Source: Nocardioides anomalus | GTDB taxonomy: Bacteria; Actinomycetota; Actinomycetes; Propionibacteriales; Nocardioidaceae | Assembly: GCF_011046535.1 (NCBI RefSeq) | Contig: NZ_CP049257.1 | Coordinates: 1,674,001 to 1,738,000 of the forward strand | DNA length: 64,000 nucleotides | Reading direction: 5' to 3' | Shown here: piece by piece, positions 51,742 to 59,408 of the stretch | Position numbering within the stretch: the first letter of the stretch is position 1 | How the letters are laid out: each line of letters begins with the position of its first letter | Position numbers and translations under genes: made by a program | Notes under the pieces: model-generated | The model's input: the letters and a program-made list of their open reading frames with translations, nothing else | Database searches by the model: none | What the model was told of the DNA's origin: nothing

Positions 51742-52792
51742 TATGGGGGGCTCGCCCTTCGACCGGCACTGGTTCCGCCAGGTCCTGGGCCAGTACCCGA
51801 CCGGTGTCTGCGTGGTGACCGCGGTGACGCCCGCCGGGGCGCGCAGCGGGATGGTCGTGGGCTCGTTCACGTCGGTCTCGCTCGACCCGCCCATGGTCGC
51901 CTTCTTCCCCAGCGCCGGCTCGCAGACCTGGCCGGAGCTGAGCGGCGCGTCGGCCTTCTGCGTCAACGTGCTCGCAGCCGACCAGGAACCGGTGGCGCGC
52001 CGCTTCGCCACGGCGCCGGCGGCCAGCCGCTTCGACGGGGTGGGGGCGCGCTCCTCGCCGGCCGGCGCCCCGCTGCTGGACGGCGTCGTGGCCTGGATCG
52101 ACTGCACCCCGGCGTCGGTGCAGGCGGCCGGTGACCACTTCGTCGTCCTCGGCGACGTCACCGCGCTGGGGATCGAGAGCAGCAAGCTGCCGCTGCTGTT
52201 CTTCCGTGGCGGCTACGGCAGCTTCAGCCCGCTCAGCTTCACCGCCTCCGACGCGGAGGGCGTGCTCACCCGGCAGCTGCGCTGCCTGGACCTGGTCCGC
52301 CCCGTGCTGCGCCGACTGCCCGACAGCGGGCTGCGGTGCCTGGTGACCACGCGCAGCGGTGACCGGGTCGTGGTCCTGGGCCGGCTCGAGCCGCCCGCGC
52401 CCGAGGGCGCCACCGAGCCCACCGCACTGGTCGGGCCGGAGGCCCTCTCCCAACCGCACGGTGCTGCGGTCTTCGACGCCTGGGGGCCAGGAGTCGACGA
52501 CCGCAGTGCCAGGCACCACCACCCCGACGCGGCCGACCGCCTGGCCCTGGTGCGGGAGCGCGGCTGCGCCCTCGGACCCGTCGAGCCGCCGACGCTGGAC
52601 GACGACGCTCTCCGCGCGGTCGAGACGGTGACCGTCCCGGTCCTCGACGCCGATGGTGACGTCGTCCTGGCGATCACCGCGGACGGCTTCCGCCAGGAGC
52701 CCGAGGCCGTGCGCGAGGTGGTGCGCATGCTCCGTGCGTACGGCGACGAGGCGACCCGGCTGGTGCGCGGCCGCTCGCTGGCGCGGTCCTGA
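51722..52792 (+). CDS. flavin reductase fused to an IclR-like effector domain
   Basis: 356-aa protein. Residues ~12-165 form a flavin-reductase domain (FRQVLGQYPTGVCVVTA, MVVGSFTSVSLDPPMVAF, FCVNVLAADQ). The remainder resembles the IclR effector-binding fold (RLALVRERGCALG, VETVTVPVLDADGDVVLAI). It lacks a helix-turn-helix. It likely supplies FMNH2 to the adjacent monooxygenase and may be ligand-gated by the second domain. GTG 51722 has GGAGGG upstream; ATG 51743 is also possible. Confidence 0.85.
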   Translation: MSERYSDMGGSPFDRHWFRQVLGQYPTGVCVVTAVTPAGARSGMVVGSFTSVSLDPPMVAFFPSAGSQTWPELSGASAFCVNVLAADQEPVARRFATAPAASRFDGVGARSSPAGAPLLDGVVAWIDCTPASVQAAGDHFVVLGDVTALGIESSKLPLLFFRGGYGSFSPLSFTASDAEGVLTRQLRCLDLVRPVLRRLPDSGLRCLVTTRSGDRVVVLGRLEPPAPEGATEPTALVGPEALSQPHGAAVFDAWGPGVDDRSARHHHPDAADRLALVRERGCALGPVEPPTLDDDALRAVETVTVPVLDADGDVVLAITADGFRQEPEAVREVVRMLRAYGDEATRLVRGRSLARS

Positions 52793-52824
52793 CGCGGTCC
52801 TGACGCGGCCGTCGAGCGGACCAC

Positions 52825-52857
52825 TTGCCACAACGGAAAGCGATGCGTACGCTTTCC
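52825..52857 (+). promoter_or_regulatory. promoter with overlapping operator palindrome
   Basis: TTGCCA (52825-52830), 17-base spacer, TACGCT (52848-52853) form a good -35/-10 pair. GGAAAGCG (52835-52842) and CGCTTTCC (52850-52857) form an 8-bp dyad overlapping spacer and -10. Transcription would begin about at the ATG (52861), giving a leaderless mRNA. Repression by the HTH protein two genes on is likely. Confidence 0.7.
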
Positions 52858-52860
52858 ACC

Positions 52861-53313
52861 ATGGAAAGTGAAGCGACGGCGGAGGAGCTGCTCCGAGCCG
52901 CCGAGCGGGCGGAGGCGGCGCCGTGGGTGGAGCTGCCGACGACGCCGGCGTGGTACCCGCCCGCGGTCGGCCTCTGGGCCGGGGCGCTGACGCTGGCCCT
53001 GGGGCTGCTGGACGGCGTGGCCCGCTCGCTGGCCCTGGTGGTGCTGGTCGGCGCCGAGCTCGGGTTCCTCGCGTGGTACCGCCGCTACCGCGGCACCATG
53101 CCCACGGGCTGGGCGCCACGCGAGCTGCGGCCGGTGCTGCTGCTGTTCGTGGTCGGCCTCGCCGTGGTGGCCGGGCTGGCCCTCGTGCTGTGCCTGGTGG
53201 GCCAGCCGGTCACCGCCGCCGTCGCGGTGCTGGTCCTGACCACGCCGCTGGTCTGGTGGTACGAGCGCGCGTACGCCGCGGCGGCCGCGGCCACGCGGGC
53301 GCGGCTCGGGTGA
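52861..53313 (+). CDS. membrane protein paired with HTH regulator
   Basis: 150-aa protein with a soluble N-terminus (ATAEELLRAAERAEA) and about four helices at ~34-52, 54-70, 88-108 and 112-130. It begins at ATG 52861 right after a strong promoter and operator. The stop overlaps the regulator start (GTGA). This pairing of a four-helix protein with a small winged-helix regulator is common in actinomycetes; function unknown. Confidence 0.82.
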   Translation: MESEATAEELLRAAERAEAAPWVELPTTPAWYPPAVGLWAGALTLALGLLDGVARSLALVVLVGAELGFLAWYRRYRGTMPTGWAPRELRPVLLLFVVGLAVVAGLALVLCLVGQPVTAAVAVLVLTTPLVWWYERAYAAAAAATRARLG

Positions 53314-53624
53314 GCGCGACGGGGACGGGGCAGGCGTCCTGGGCCGAGCTCGACCCGCTGCTGACCGCGCCCAAGCGGCTTGCGGTGATGGGGGTGCTGA
53401 GCCGCGCGGGGTCCGCGGACTTCGCGTTCCTGCGCGAGCACCTCGGGGTCAGCGACTCCGACCTGTCCAAGCAGATGACGGCGCTCCAGGGCGCGGGCTA
53501 CGTGGCGGTGGCCAAGTCCGGCCGGGGCCGGGGTGCGACGACGCGGTTCAAGATCACCGGCCCCGGGCGCTCGGCGTACCGGAGGCACCGGGAGGTCCTG
53601 CATGCGCTCCTGGACGACGGCTAG
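53310..53624 (+). CDS. winged-helix transcriptional regulator
   Basis: 104-aa DNA-binding protein of the HTH_34/MarR-like type. Helices are APKRLAVMGVLSRAG, FAFLREHLGVSDSDLSKQMTALQ and the wing GRGATTRFKIT. It is coupled to the membrane protein by GTGA and probably binds the dyad at 52835-52857 to autoregulate both. The stop codon is the first three bases of the 56-bp palindrome that follows. Confidence 0.88.
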   Translation: MSATGTGQASWAELDPLLTAPKRLAVMGVLSRAGSADFAFLREHLGVSDSDLSKQMTALQGAGYVAVAKSGRGRGATTRFKITGPGRSAYRRHREVLHALLDDG

Positions 53625-53677
53625 GGCGTGTTGGTCGACTCAGCGCGGCGCCAGCCTGACGTGATCAACAGGCCCTA
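53622..53677. terminator. 56-bp imperfect palindrome spanning stop to stop
   Basis: The element begins with the TAG stop of the HTH gene and ends with the CTA (TAG, minus strand) of the transglutaminase gene. It is centred on GGCGCC (53647-53652). The outer 15 bases pair 13/15 (TAGGGCGTGTTGGTC with GATCAACAGGCCCTA). It would terminate both convergent genes. Confidence 0.7.
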
Positions 53678-54520
53678 GGCCAGCCGGGTCAGCTCGACCG
53701 AGACCTCCATGGCGCTGGTGCCGGCACCGGAGTAGATGCCGCTGAGCGGCTTGACGTCGTCGTAGTCGCGGCCGGTGGCGACGACGACGTAGCGGTCGTC
53801 GGGCTGGACCGAGCTGGTCAGGTCGAAGGGGTGCCAGCCGTTGTCCCACCACTCGACCCAGGCGTGCGAGGCGCCCTCGGTGGGCTCGCCGACGGCGGGG
53901 GAGGGGTAGGGGTGGAAGTAGCCGGAGACGTAGCGGGCGGGGATGCCGAGGGAGCGCAGGCCGCCGATGACCAGGTGGGCCATGTCCTGGCAGACGCCGG
54001 CGCGCTGCTCCCAGGTGGCGGCGGCGGGCGTGAGCACGTCGGTGGCGCCCGGGACGTAGCGGACCTCCTCGGCCACCAGTGCGCACAGGCGGCGGGCGGC
54101 GTGGCCGGGGAGGGCGGCGGCGGAGGCGACCTCGCGGCAGCGGACGGCGAAGTCCTCGGGTGGGGCGACCGCGGTGGGGAGCATGAGGTACTCCGTCCAC
54201 CGGTCGGCGACCTCGCGTCGGGTCAGCTCGGGCCAGGTGGTCGCGGGCTGGGGCACGGGCGGGCGGTTGACGTGCACGGTCGACGTGGCGGTGACGGTCA
54301 TCGATTCGTGGGGGTCGACGACCTCGAACGCCGTGACCTGGGTGCCGAAGTAGTCGCGGTACTCGAAGGTCCACGGCTTCGGGGAGATCTCCAGGCGGCT
54401 GTGCACCACGATCTGGTCGGGCGTGGTGACCGGGGTCAGCCGGGCCTGGTTGTACGACGCGACCGCCTTGCCGTCGTAGGTGTAGGTGGTGCGGTGCACG
54501 ACCCGCAGCTGCATGCTCAT
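53675..54520 (-). CDS. transglutaminase-like protein
   Basis: 281-aa protein. The catalytic triad is Cys in GVCQDMAH, His in ASHAWVEWW and Asp in PFDLTSS, in family order. The N-terminal ~80 residues form the usual beta domain (VVHRTTYTYDGKAVASYNQA). ATGA couples it to the alpha-E gene. It is third in the conserved ATP-grasp/alpha-E/transglutaminase cluster, whose role is uncertain but suggested to be peptide synthesis or processing. Confidence 0.92.
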   Translation of the reverse strand: MSMQLRVVHRTTYTYDGKAVASYNQARLTPVTTPDQIVVHSRLEISPKPWTFEYRDYFGTQVTAFEVVDPHESMTVTATSTVHVNRPPVPQPATTWPELTRREVADRWTEYLMLPTAVAPPEDFAVRCREVASAAALPGHAARRLCALVAEEVRYVPGATDVLTPAAATWEQRAGVCQDMAHLVIGGLRSLGIPARYVSGYFHPYPSPAVGEPTEGASHAWVEWWDNGWHPFDLTSSVQPDDRYVVVATGRDYDDVKPLSGIYSGAGTSAMEVSVELTRLA

Positions 54521-55440
54521 CCCTGGACCCCCTGCCACGCGAGCGCCTCGGAGCCGGCGAAGTAGCGCCGGGTGACTGCCTCGGTGGCCAGCGCGCACGT
54601 CGTCTGCACCCGCTCCATCTGGTGCGGGAGGTCGTCCATGAGGTCCGAGAGCGAGCGGTACTCCAGCTCGGCGCGCATCCGCCCGAGGAGACGCTGGGCG
54701 TCGTTCTGGAAGCCGGCGCGCTGGGAGGACTCGACGTTCTCCAGGCACTGCTCGGCCCGGTTGAGCGCGAAGACCACTGAGCGCGGGAACAGCCGGTCGA
54801 GCAGCAGGAACTCCGCCGACGCGCGCTCGGTCTCCATGCCGCGGTACGCGCGGAGGAACGCCTCGTAGGCGCCCGACGCGCGCAGCGTCGGCGTCCACGG
54901 CTGGCCGGCGCCGGCCAGCGCGGCGCTGGCCACCAGCCGCGAGGTCATGTCGGCGCGCTCCACGCAGCGGCCCAGCATCAGGAAGTGCCAGCCCTCGTCG
55001 CGCACGGTGGTGGCGTCGGCGGTGCCGTTGACCAGCGCCGCCCGCTCGCGCACCCACTGGAAGATCGCCGGCGCGCGCATGGCCTGGAACTGCCCGCTCG
55101 GGATGGCGCGGTACGTCGTGTTGAGGGCCTCCCACATCGGCACCGACAGCGTCTCGCGGGCCCGGCGCGCGCCCTCGCGGGCGGCGGCGAGCGCGGAGGC
55201 GATCGAGATGGACGAGGCCGGGTCGTAGCAGAGCGCGTCGAGCACCAGCGGGAGGTCGGCGCGGCCCTCGACGTGCTCGACGCCCATGATCGACAGCAGC
55301 GAGCGGCAGGTGGCGTCCTCGTCGACGGTGGCGTCCTCGAGGACCAGCTGGGTCTGCACGTCGAGGATGCGGGCGGTGTCCTCCGCGCGCTCGACGTACC
55401 GGCCGATCCAGAACATCGACTCCGCGATCCGGCTCAGCAC
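54517..55440 (-). CDS. alpha-E domain protein
   Basis: 307-aa all-helical protein starting VLSRIAESMFWIGRYVERAEDTARILD, the defining motif of the alpha-E family. RCVERADMTSRL recurs in the second half, matching the internal duplication. It starts at GTG, overlapping the ATP-grasp stop by 7 bp. It is the usual partner of circularly permuted ATP-grasp enzymes. Confidence 0.93.
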   Translation of the reverse strand: MLSRIAESMFWIGRYVERAEDTARILDVQTQLVLEDATVDEDATCRSLLSIMGVEHVEGRADLPLVLDALCYDPASSISIASALAAAREGARRARETLSVPMWEALNTTYRAIPSGQFQAMRAPAIFQWVRERAALVNGTADATTVRDEGWHFLMLGRCVERADMTSRLVASAALAGAGQPWTPTLRASGAYEAFLRAYRGMETERASAEFLLLDRLFPRSVVFALNRAEQCLENVESSQRAGFQNDAQRLLGRMRAELEYRSLSDLMDDLPHQMERVQTTCALATEAVTRRYFAGSEALAWQGVQG

Positions 55441-57068
55441 GGGCCACCCCCTTGCTGCTGCTGCTCGGCCTGGGCGTGCAGGTCGGCGAGCACCGGGCCG
55501 ACGGGCATCTCCGGGGCGTGGTGGACCGGCGGGGCCACCGGTGCCACCGGCGACTCGGGCACCTCGGGCACCTCGGCCGCCGCGGCGACCGGCTCGGTCA
55601 CCGGCTCCTCGGCCGCCTCCTGCAGCTCGACCTGGGTCGGCCCGGCCAGCACCCAGGTGTCCTTGGAGCCGCCGCCGCGCGAGGAGTTCACGATCAGCTC
55701 GCCCTCGGCCAGCGCCACCCGGGTCAGGCCGCCGGGCAGCACCCAGACCCGCGAGCCGTCGTTGACGGCGAACGGGCGCAGGTCGACGTGGCGGGGCCCG
55801 AGCGAGCCGTCCACGAACGTCGGCACCGTGGACAGCTGCACCACCGGCTGCGCGATCCACGCGCGCGGGTCGGCCAGCACCTTGGTGCGCAGCCCGTCGA
55901 GCTCGGCGCGGGTCGCGTGCGGGCCGATGACGATGCCCTTGCCGCCCGAGCCGTCGACGGGCTTGAGCACCAGCTCGTCGAGCCGGTCGAGGACCTCCGC
56001 GCGCGCCTCGGCGTCGCCCATGCGCCAGGTGTCGACGTTGCGCAGCACCGGCTCCTCGTCGAGGTAGTAGCGGATGATGTCGGGCATGTAGGTGTAGACC
56101 AGCTTGTCGTCGGCCACGCCGTTGCCGACCGCGTTGGCCAGCGTCACGTTGCCGGCGCGGGCGGCGTCGATGAGGCCCGGTACGCCGAGCACGGAGTCCG
56201 CGCGGAAGTGCACCGGGTCGAGGAACTCGTCGTCGATGCGCCGGTAGACCACGTGCACCGGCTCCAGGCCCTTGGTGGTCCGCATCATCAGCCGGCCGCG
56301 ACGGCAGACCAGGTCGCGGCCCTCGACCAGCTCGACGCCCATGGTCCGGGCCAGCAGGGCGTGCTCGAAGTAGGCGCCGTTGAACACCCCGGGCGTCAGC
56401 ACCACCACGGTGGGGTCGGTGACGCCGGCGGGGGCGGCCGCGCGCAGGGCCTGGAGCAGCCGCTGCGGGTAGCCCGCGACCGGGCGGATCCGGTGCTCGG
56501 CGATGGTCTCGGGCAGTGCCGCGGAGATCGCGCGCCGGTTGGTCATCACGTAGGACACGCCCGAGGGCACCCGCACGTTGTCCTCGAGGACGCGGAACTC
56601 GCCGGCGTTGTCGCGGATCAGGTCGATCCCGCTCACGTGCACGCGCACGCCGTTGGGAGGGCGGACGTGGGCGGCCGCGCGGTGGTAGTGCGAGGAGGTG
56701 GTGATGACCCCGCGCGGGATGACGCCGTCGTCGAAGACCTGCCCCGCGTCGTAGACGTCGGCCAGGAAGAGCTCGAGGGCGCGGACCCGCTGCTGGACGC
56801 CCTTCTCGATGGTCGTCCAGGTGTCCATCTCGATGACGCGCGGCAGGATGTCGAGCGGGAAGGCCCGCTCCTCGCCGCCGATGTCGAAGGTGACGCCCTG
56901 GTCGAGGTAGCCCTTCTGCAGCGCCTCCACCCGGCTGACCAGCTCGGGCGTGGTCATCGTGTCCAGGCTGGTGCGCAGCCGCGCGTACGGCGGCCGGAGC
57001 CGGTCCCCGTCGAACATCTCGTCGTAGGCGGGGCCCGACGAGACGTACCCGTCGAACATGGCCACCAT
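55434..57068 (-). CDS. circularly permuted type 2 ATP-grasp protein
   Basis: 544-aa enzyme. YDEMFDGDRLRPPY is the family start; GIDLIRDNAGEFRVLEDN and VLKPVDGSGGKGIVIGP carry ATP and metal sites; NSSRGGGSKDTWVL ends the domain near residue 480. The last ~60 residues are a Pro/Val/Glu-rich low-complexity tail (EVPEVPESPVAPVAPP, then QQQQGGG), not part of the catalytic fold. It may form an amide bond together with the transglutaminase and alpha-E proteins. Confidence 0.93.
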   Translation of the reverse strand: MVAMFDGYVSSGPAYDEMFDGDRLRPPYARLRTSLDTMTTPELVSRVEALQKGYLDQGVTFDIGGEERAFPLDILPRVIEMDTWTTIEKGVQQRVRALELFLADVYDAGQVFDDGVIPRGVITTSSHYHRAAAHVRPPNGVRVHVSGIDLIRDNAGEFRVLEDNVRVPSGVSYVMTNRRAISAALPETIAEHRIRPVAGYPQRLLQALRAAAPAGVTDPTVVVLTPGVFNGAYFEHALLARTMGVELVEGRDLVCRRGRLMMRTTKGLEPVHVVYRRIDDEFLDPVHFRADSVLGVPGLIDAARAGNVTLANAVGNGVADDKLVYTYMPDIIRYYLDEEPVLRNVDTWRMGDAEARAEVLDRLDELVLKPVDGSGGKGIVIGPHATRAELDGLRTKVLADPRAWIAQPVVQLSTVPTFVDGSLGPRHVDLRPFAVNDGSRVWVLPGGLTRVALAEGELIVNSSRGGGSKDTWVLAGPTQVELQEAAEEPVTEPVAAAAEVPEVPESPVAPVAPPVHHAPEMPVGPVLADLHAQAEQQQQGGGPC

Positions 57069-57111
57069 GTACCCAACCTAGTGACGTCGTTGACGGCTAT
57101 GTTTCGGTGCC

Positions 57112-57285
57112 ATGTCCTACTGGTACTGCCTCAACCACCACGCGGTCGAAGGCCAGGACGGCTGCGCCTACAAGGACCGCCTGGGTCCCTACGAGACCGA
57201 GGCCGACGCCGAGCGCGCGCTGGAGAAGGTCAAGGAGCGCAACGAGGCCTGGGACAACGACCCCAACTGGAACGACAAGAAGTAG
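57112..57285 (+). CDS. 57-aa conserved-type actinobacterial protein
   Basis: Small soluble protein MSYWYCLNHHAVEGQDGC, with ERALEKVKERNEAWD and acidic/Asn-rich end DNDPNWNDKK. The CLNHH...GC element has a Cys/His pattern that could bind zinc. I recall close relatives in many actinomycetes, without known function. It is divergent from the ATP-grasp gene, with 43 bp between starts, and precedes a small membrane protein by 8 bp. Confidence 0.8.
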   Translation: MSYWYCLNHHAVEGQDGCAYKDRLGPYETEADAERALEKVKERNEAWDNDPNWNDKK

Positions 57286-57293
57286 CGCCGCCG

Positions 57294-57566
57294 GTGGCCA
57301 TCCCGCAGCGCGACCAGGCGTCGCCGTGGCCGTTCGTGGCCATGGTCGGCATGGCCGGCTGCTTCTTCCTGTACGCCGCGAGCGGGCTGCTCGCGCCGTG
57401 GTACGGCGTGGTGCTGCTGCTGGCCGTCTGGGTGGTCCTGTTCGTGGTCGCCACCCGGTGGTGGACGCCGCACCCGCGGCGCACCCTGCTCCTGCCGGTG
57501 ATCGCGGTGGTGGTGTGGTTCGCGGTGCTCGTCCTCGGTGAGGCGCTCTTCGACTGGACCGCCTGA
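57294..57566 (+). CDS. 90-aa three-helix membrane protein
   Basis: Starts GTG with a short soluble segment (AIPQRDQASPWPF) and three helices: VAMVGMAGCFFLYAASGL, YGVVLLLAVWVVLFVVAT and LLLPVIAVVVWFAVLVLGEALF. WTPHPRRTLLLP is the polar loop. Eight bases follow the preceding small gene, so they likely form one transcript. Function unknown. Confidence 0.78.
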   Translation: MAIPQRDQASPWPFVAMVGMAGCFFLYAASGLLAPWYGVVLLLAVWVVLFVVATRWWTPHPRRTLLLPVIAVVVWFAVLVLGEALFDWTA

Positions 57567-57582
57567 GCCACTCCGTCTGGGG

Positions 57583-58749
57583 TCAGCCCCGGGGGCGGAC
57601 CCGCAGGATCACGTCGTTCCCGCCGCCGTTGTCGGTGGTGACCAGCAGGTCGCCGTTGCTCGCCTGCACCGCGGTGCGGATCCGGCCCCACTGCTTCAGC
57701 GCCCGGGGCTGGCGCACCCTCTGCAGGGTGCCGGCGGCGTCGAAGGTCAGGAACAGCACCCGGCTGGCCTTGAGGCAGGCCACGGCCAGCGCGCCGTCGA
57801 GGGCGCGCCACTTCGTGCCGTTGACGAAGGTGCCGCCCGAGGTGGCCACGGTCGGGTCGCCCGAGCTCCACTTCGCCTCGATCTGGTCGCCCGGCAGGCC
57901 CTGGTCGGTCATGGGGACCGTCTCGTTGTAGCCGGGCACCGGGTCGTACCCGTAGTCCCCGCCGTTCTGCAGCAGGTTGACCTCGTCGTCGCGGGTGGTG
58001 CCCTGCTCGATCGACCACAGGGTGCCGTCGGCGCGCTCGGTCACGCCCTGGACGTTGCGGTGGCCGTAGGTGTGGACGTAGCGCCGCGGGCCCTGTGCGC
58101 CGGCGAACGGGTTGCCCGGCCACGGCGCGCCGGTGAACCGGTCCAGCCGCAGCGTCTTGCCGCCGAGCGAGTCGAGGTCCTCGGGGTTGGTGCCCTGGGC
58201 CGCGTCGCCGGTGCCGACGAGCAGCGAGCCGTCGCTGGTCACGAGGAGCCGGCAGCCGCCGTGCCGCCCGGAGCTGGTGGGGAAGCCGCCGACCAGCTCC
58301 CGGTCCAGCTTCGCCTTCCTGAGCCGCTTGTCCAGGGTCCACGCCTTGACGTTGACGTCGTGGCCGCCGCCGTCGGTGTTCCCGCCCTGGCAGGTGTAGA
58401 TCCGCCGGTTGCTGCGGAAGTCCGGGTCGACCTCGAGCCCCATCAGCCCGGTCTCGCCGGAGACCCAGACCTGCTTGCGGGGGAACTTCACGCGGTGCAC
58501 CTTGCCCCCGACGAACACCGAGAGCTCGGCCCGGTCGCGCTGGGTGAAGATGAGCCCGCCGCCCGGGAGGGACCGCACGTCCCACGGGTGGTCGAGGTGG
58601 CGCACCACCGGCCGGACCTTGAGCCTCGGGACGCCCTTCTTGGCCGGCGCGGCGGCGACGGCACCCTCGGCGGGCGCGGCCACCGCTGGGGCGGCGGGCG
58701 CGAGCGGGACGAGCAGGGCCAGGACGGTCGCGACGAGCACCGGGCGCAT
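57583..58749 (-). CDS. PQQ-dependent sugar dehydrogenase-like protein
   Basis: 388-aa exported protein of the glucose/sorbosone dehydrogenase (six-bladed propeller) family. It has a signal peptide (PVLVATVLALLVPLAPAAPAVAA) and then blades with LDHPWDVRSLPGGGLIFTQRD, GLMGLEVDPDF and YGHRNVQGV. HGGCRLLVTSDGSLLVGTGD and RDDEVNLLQNGGDYGYDP also match the family, including Ca/PQQ residues. ATG 58749 is chosen over GTG 58758. PQQ synthesis genes are not in the window. Confidence 0.9.
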   Translation of the reverse strand: MRPVLVATVLALLVPLAPAAPAVAAPAEGAVAAAPAKKGVPRLKVRPVVRHLDHPWDVRSLPGGGLIFTQRDRAELSVFVGGKVHRVKFPRKQVWVSGETGLMGLEVDPDFRSNRRIYTCQGGNTDGGGHDVNVKAWTLDKRLRKAKLDRELVGGFPTSSGRHGGCRLLVTSDGSLLVGTGDAAQGTNPEDLDSLGGKTLRLDRFTGAPWPGNPFAGAQGPRRYVHTYGHRNVQGVTERADGTLWSIEQGTTRDDEVNLLQNGGDYGYDPVPGYNETVPMTDQGLPGDQIEAKWSSGDPTVATSGGTFVNGTKWRALDGALAVACLKASRVLFLTFDAAGTLQRVRQPRALKQWGRIRTAVQASNGDLLVTTDNGGGNDVILRVRPRG

Positions 58750-58791
58750 GCCCGGCACCGTACCCGCGCTCGATGAGAGCGCGGTGGGGTC

Positions 58792-59401
58792 TCAGAGCCA
58801 GCCGTTGCCGTCCGCGGCGATGACGGCCTCGGCGCGGTTGGTGGCGCCGGTCTTGCCGATCGCGGCGGAGAGGTGGTTGCGGACGGTGCCCTCGGACAGG
58901 TGCAGCTTCTTGGCGATCGCGGCCACCGCGGAGCCGTCGCGGGCGGCGCGGAGCACCTCGGTCTCGCGGGGCGTGAGCGGGGACTCGCCGGCCACGAGGG
59001 AGTCGGTGGCCAGGGCGGGGTCGACGACGCGCAGGCCGGCGTGCACCCGGCGCACGGCGTCGGCGAGCTGGGCGGCGGGGGGTGTCCTTGACCACGAAGC
59101 CGGCCGCGCCGGCCTGGAGGGCGCGGCGCAGGTAGCCGGGCCGTCCGAAGGTCGTCACGATCAGCACGCGGGTGGACGGCGAGGCCTCGCGGACCGCGGC
59201 GGTCGCGGAGATGCCGTCGAGCCCGGGCATCTCCACGTCGAGCAGGGCCACGTCGGGCCGGGCGGCCAGGACGGCGGGCAGCACGGACGGACCGTCGCCG
59301 ACCTCGGCCACCACCTCGAGGTCGGGCTCGAGCGTGAGCAGCGCGGACAGCGCCCCGCGGACCAGCGCCTGGTCGTCGGCGAGCAGGAGGCGGATCGTCA
59401 C
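58792..59401 (-). CDS. NarL/LuxR-family response regulator, with apparent frameshift
   Basis: Intact sequence would be a 202-aa response regulator. The receiver has DD at residues 9-10, phospho-acceptor Asp55 (LLDVEMPG), Thr/Lys sites (VTTF, KDT), then a GerE helix-turn-helix (LTPRETEVLRAARDG, LSEGTVRNHLSAA). The frame breaks at a run of six G (59077-59082, C on the coding strand) just after KDTP. With five, it reads KDTPAAQLADAVRRVHAGLR, the normal linker. As given, output and receiver are separated. GTG 59401; partner of the kinase upstream. Confidence 0.87.
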
Positions 59402-59408
59402 GGGGTGG

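Noticed and set aside
57230..59401. 723-aa protein beginning with a receiver domain
   Set aside because: After the receiver it leaves the regulator frame and becomes Arg/Pro-rich, opposite the sugar dehydrogenase frame; a single-base frameshift explains it.
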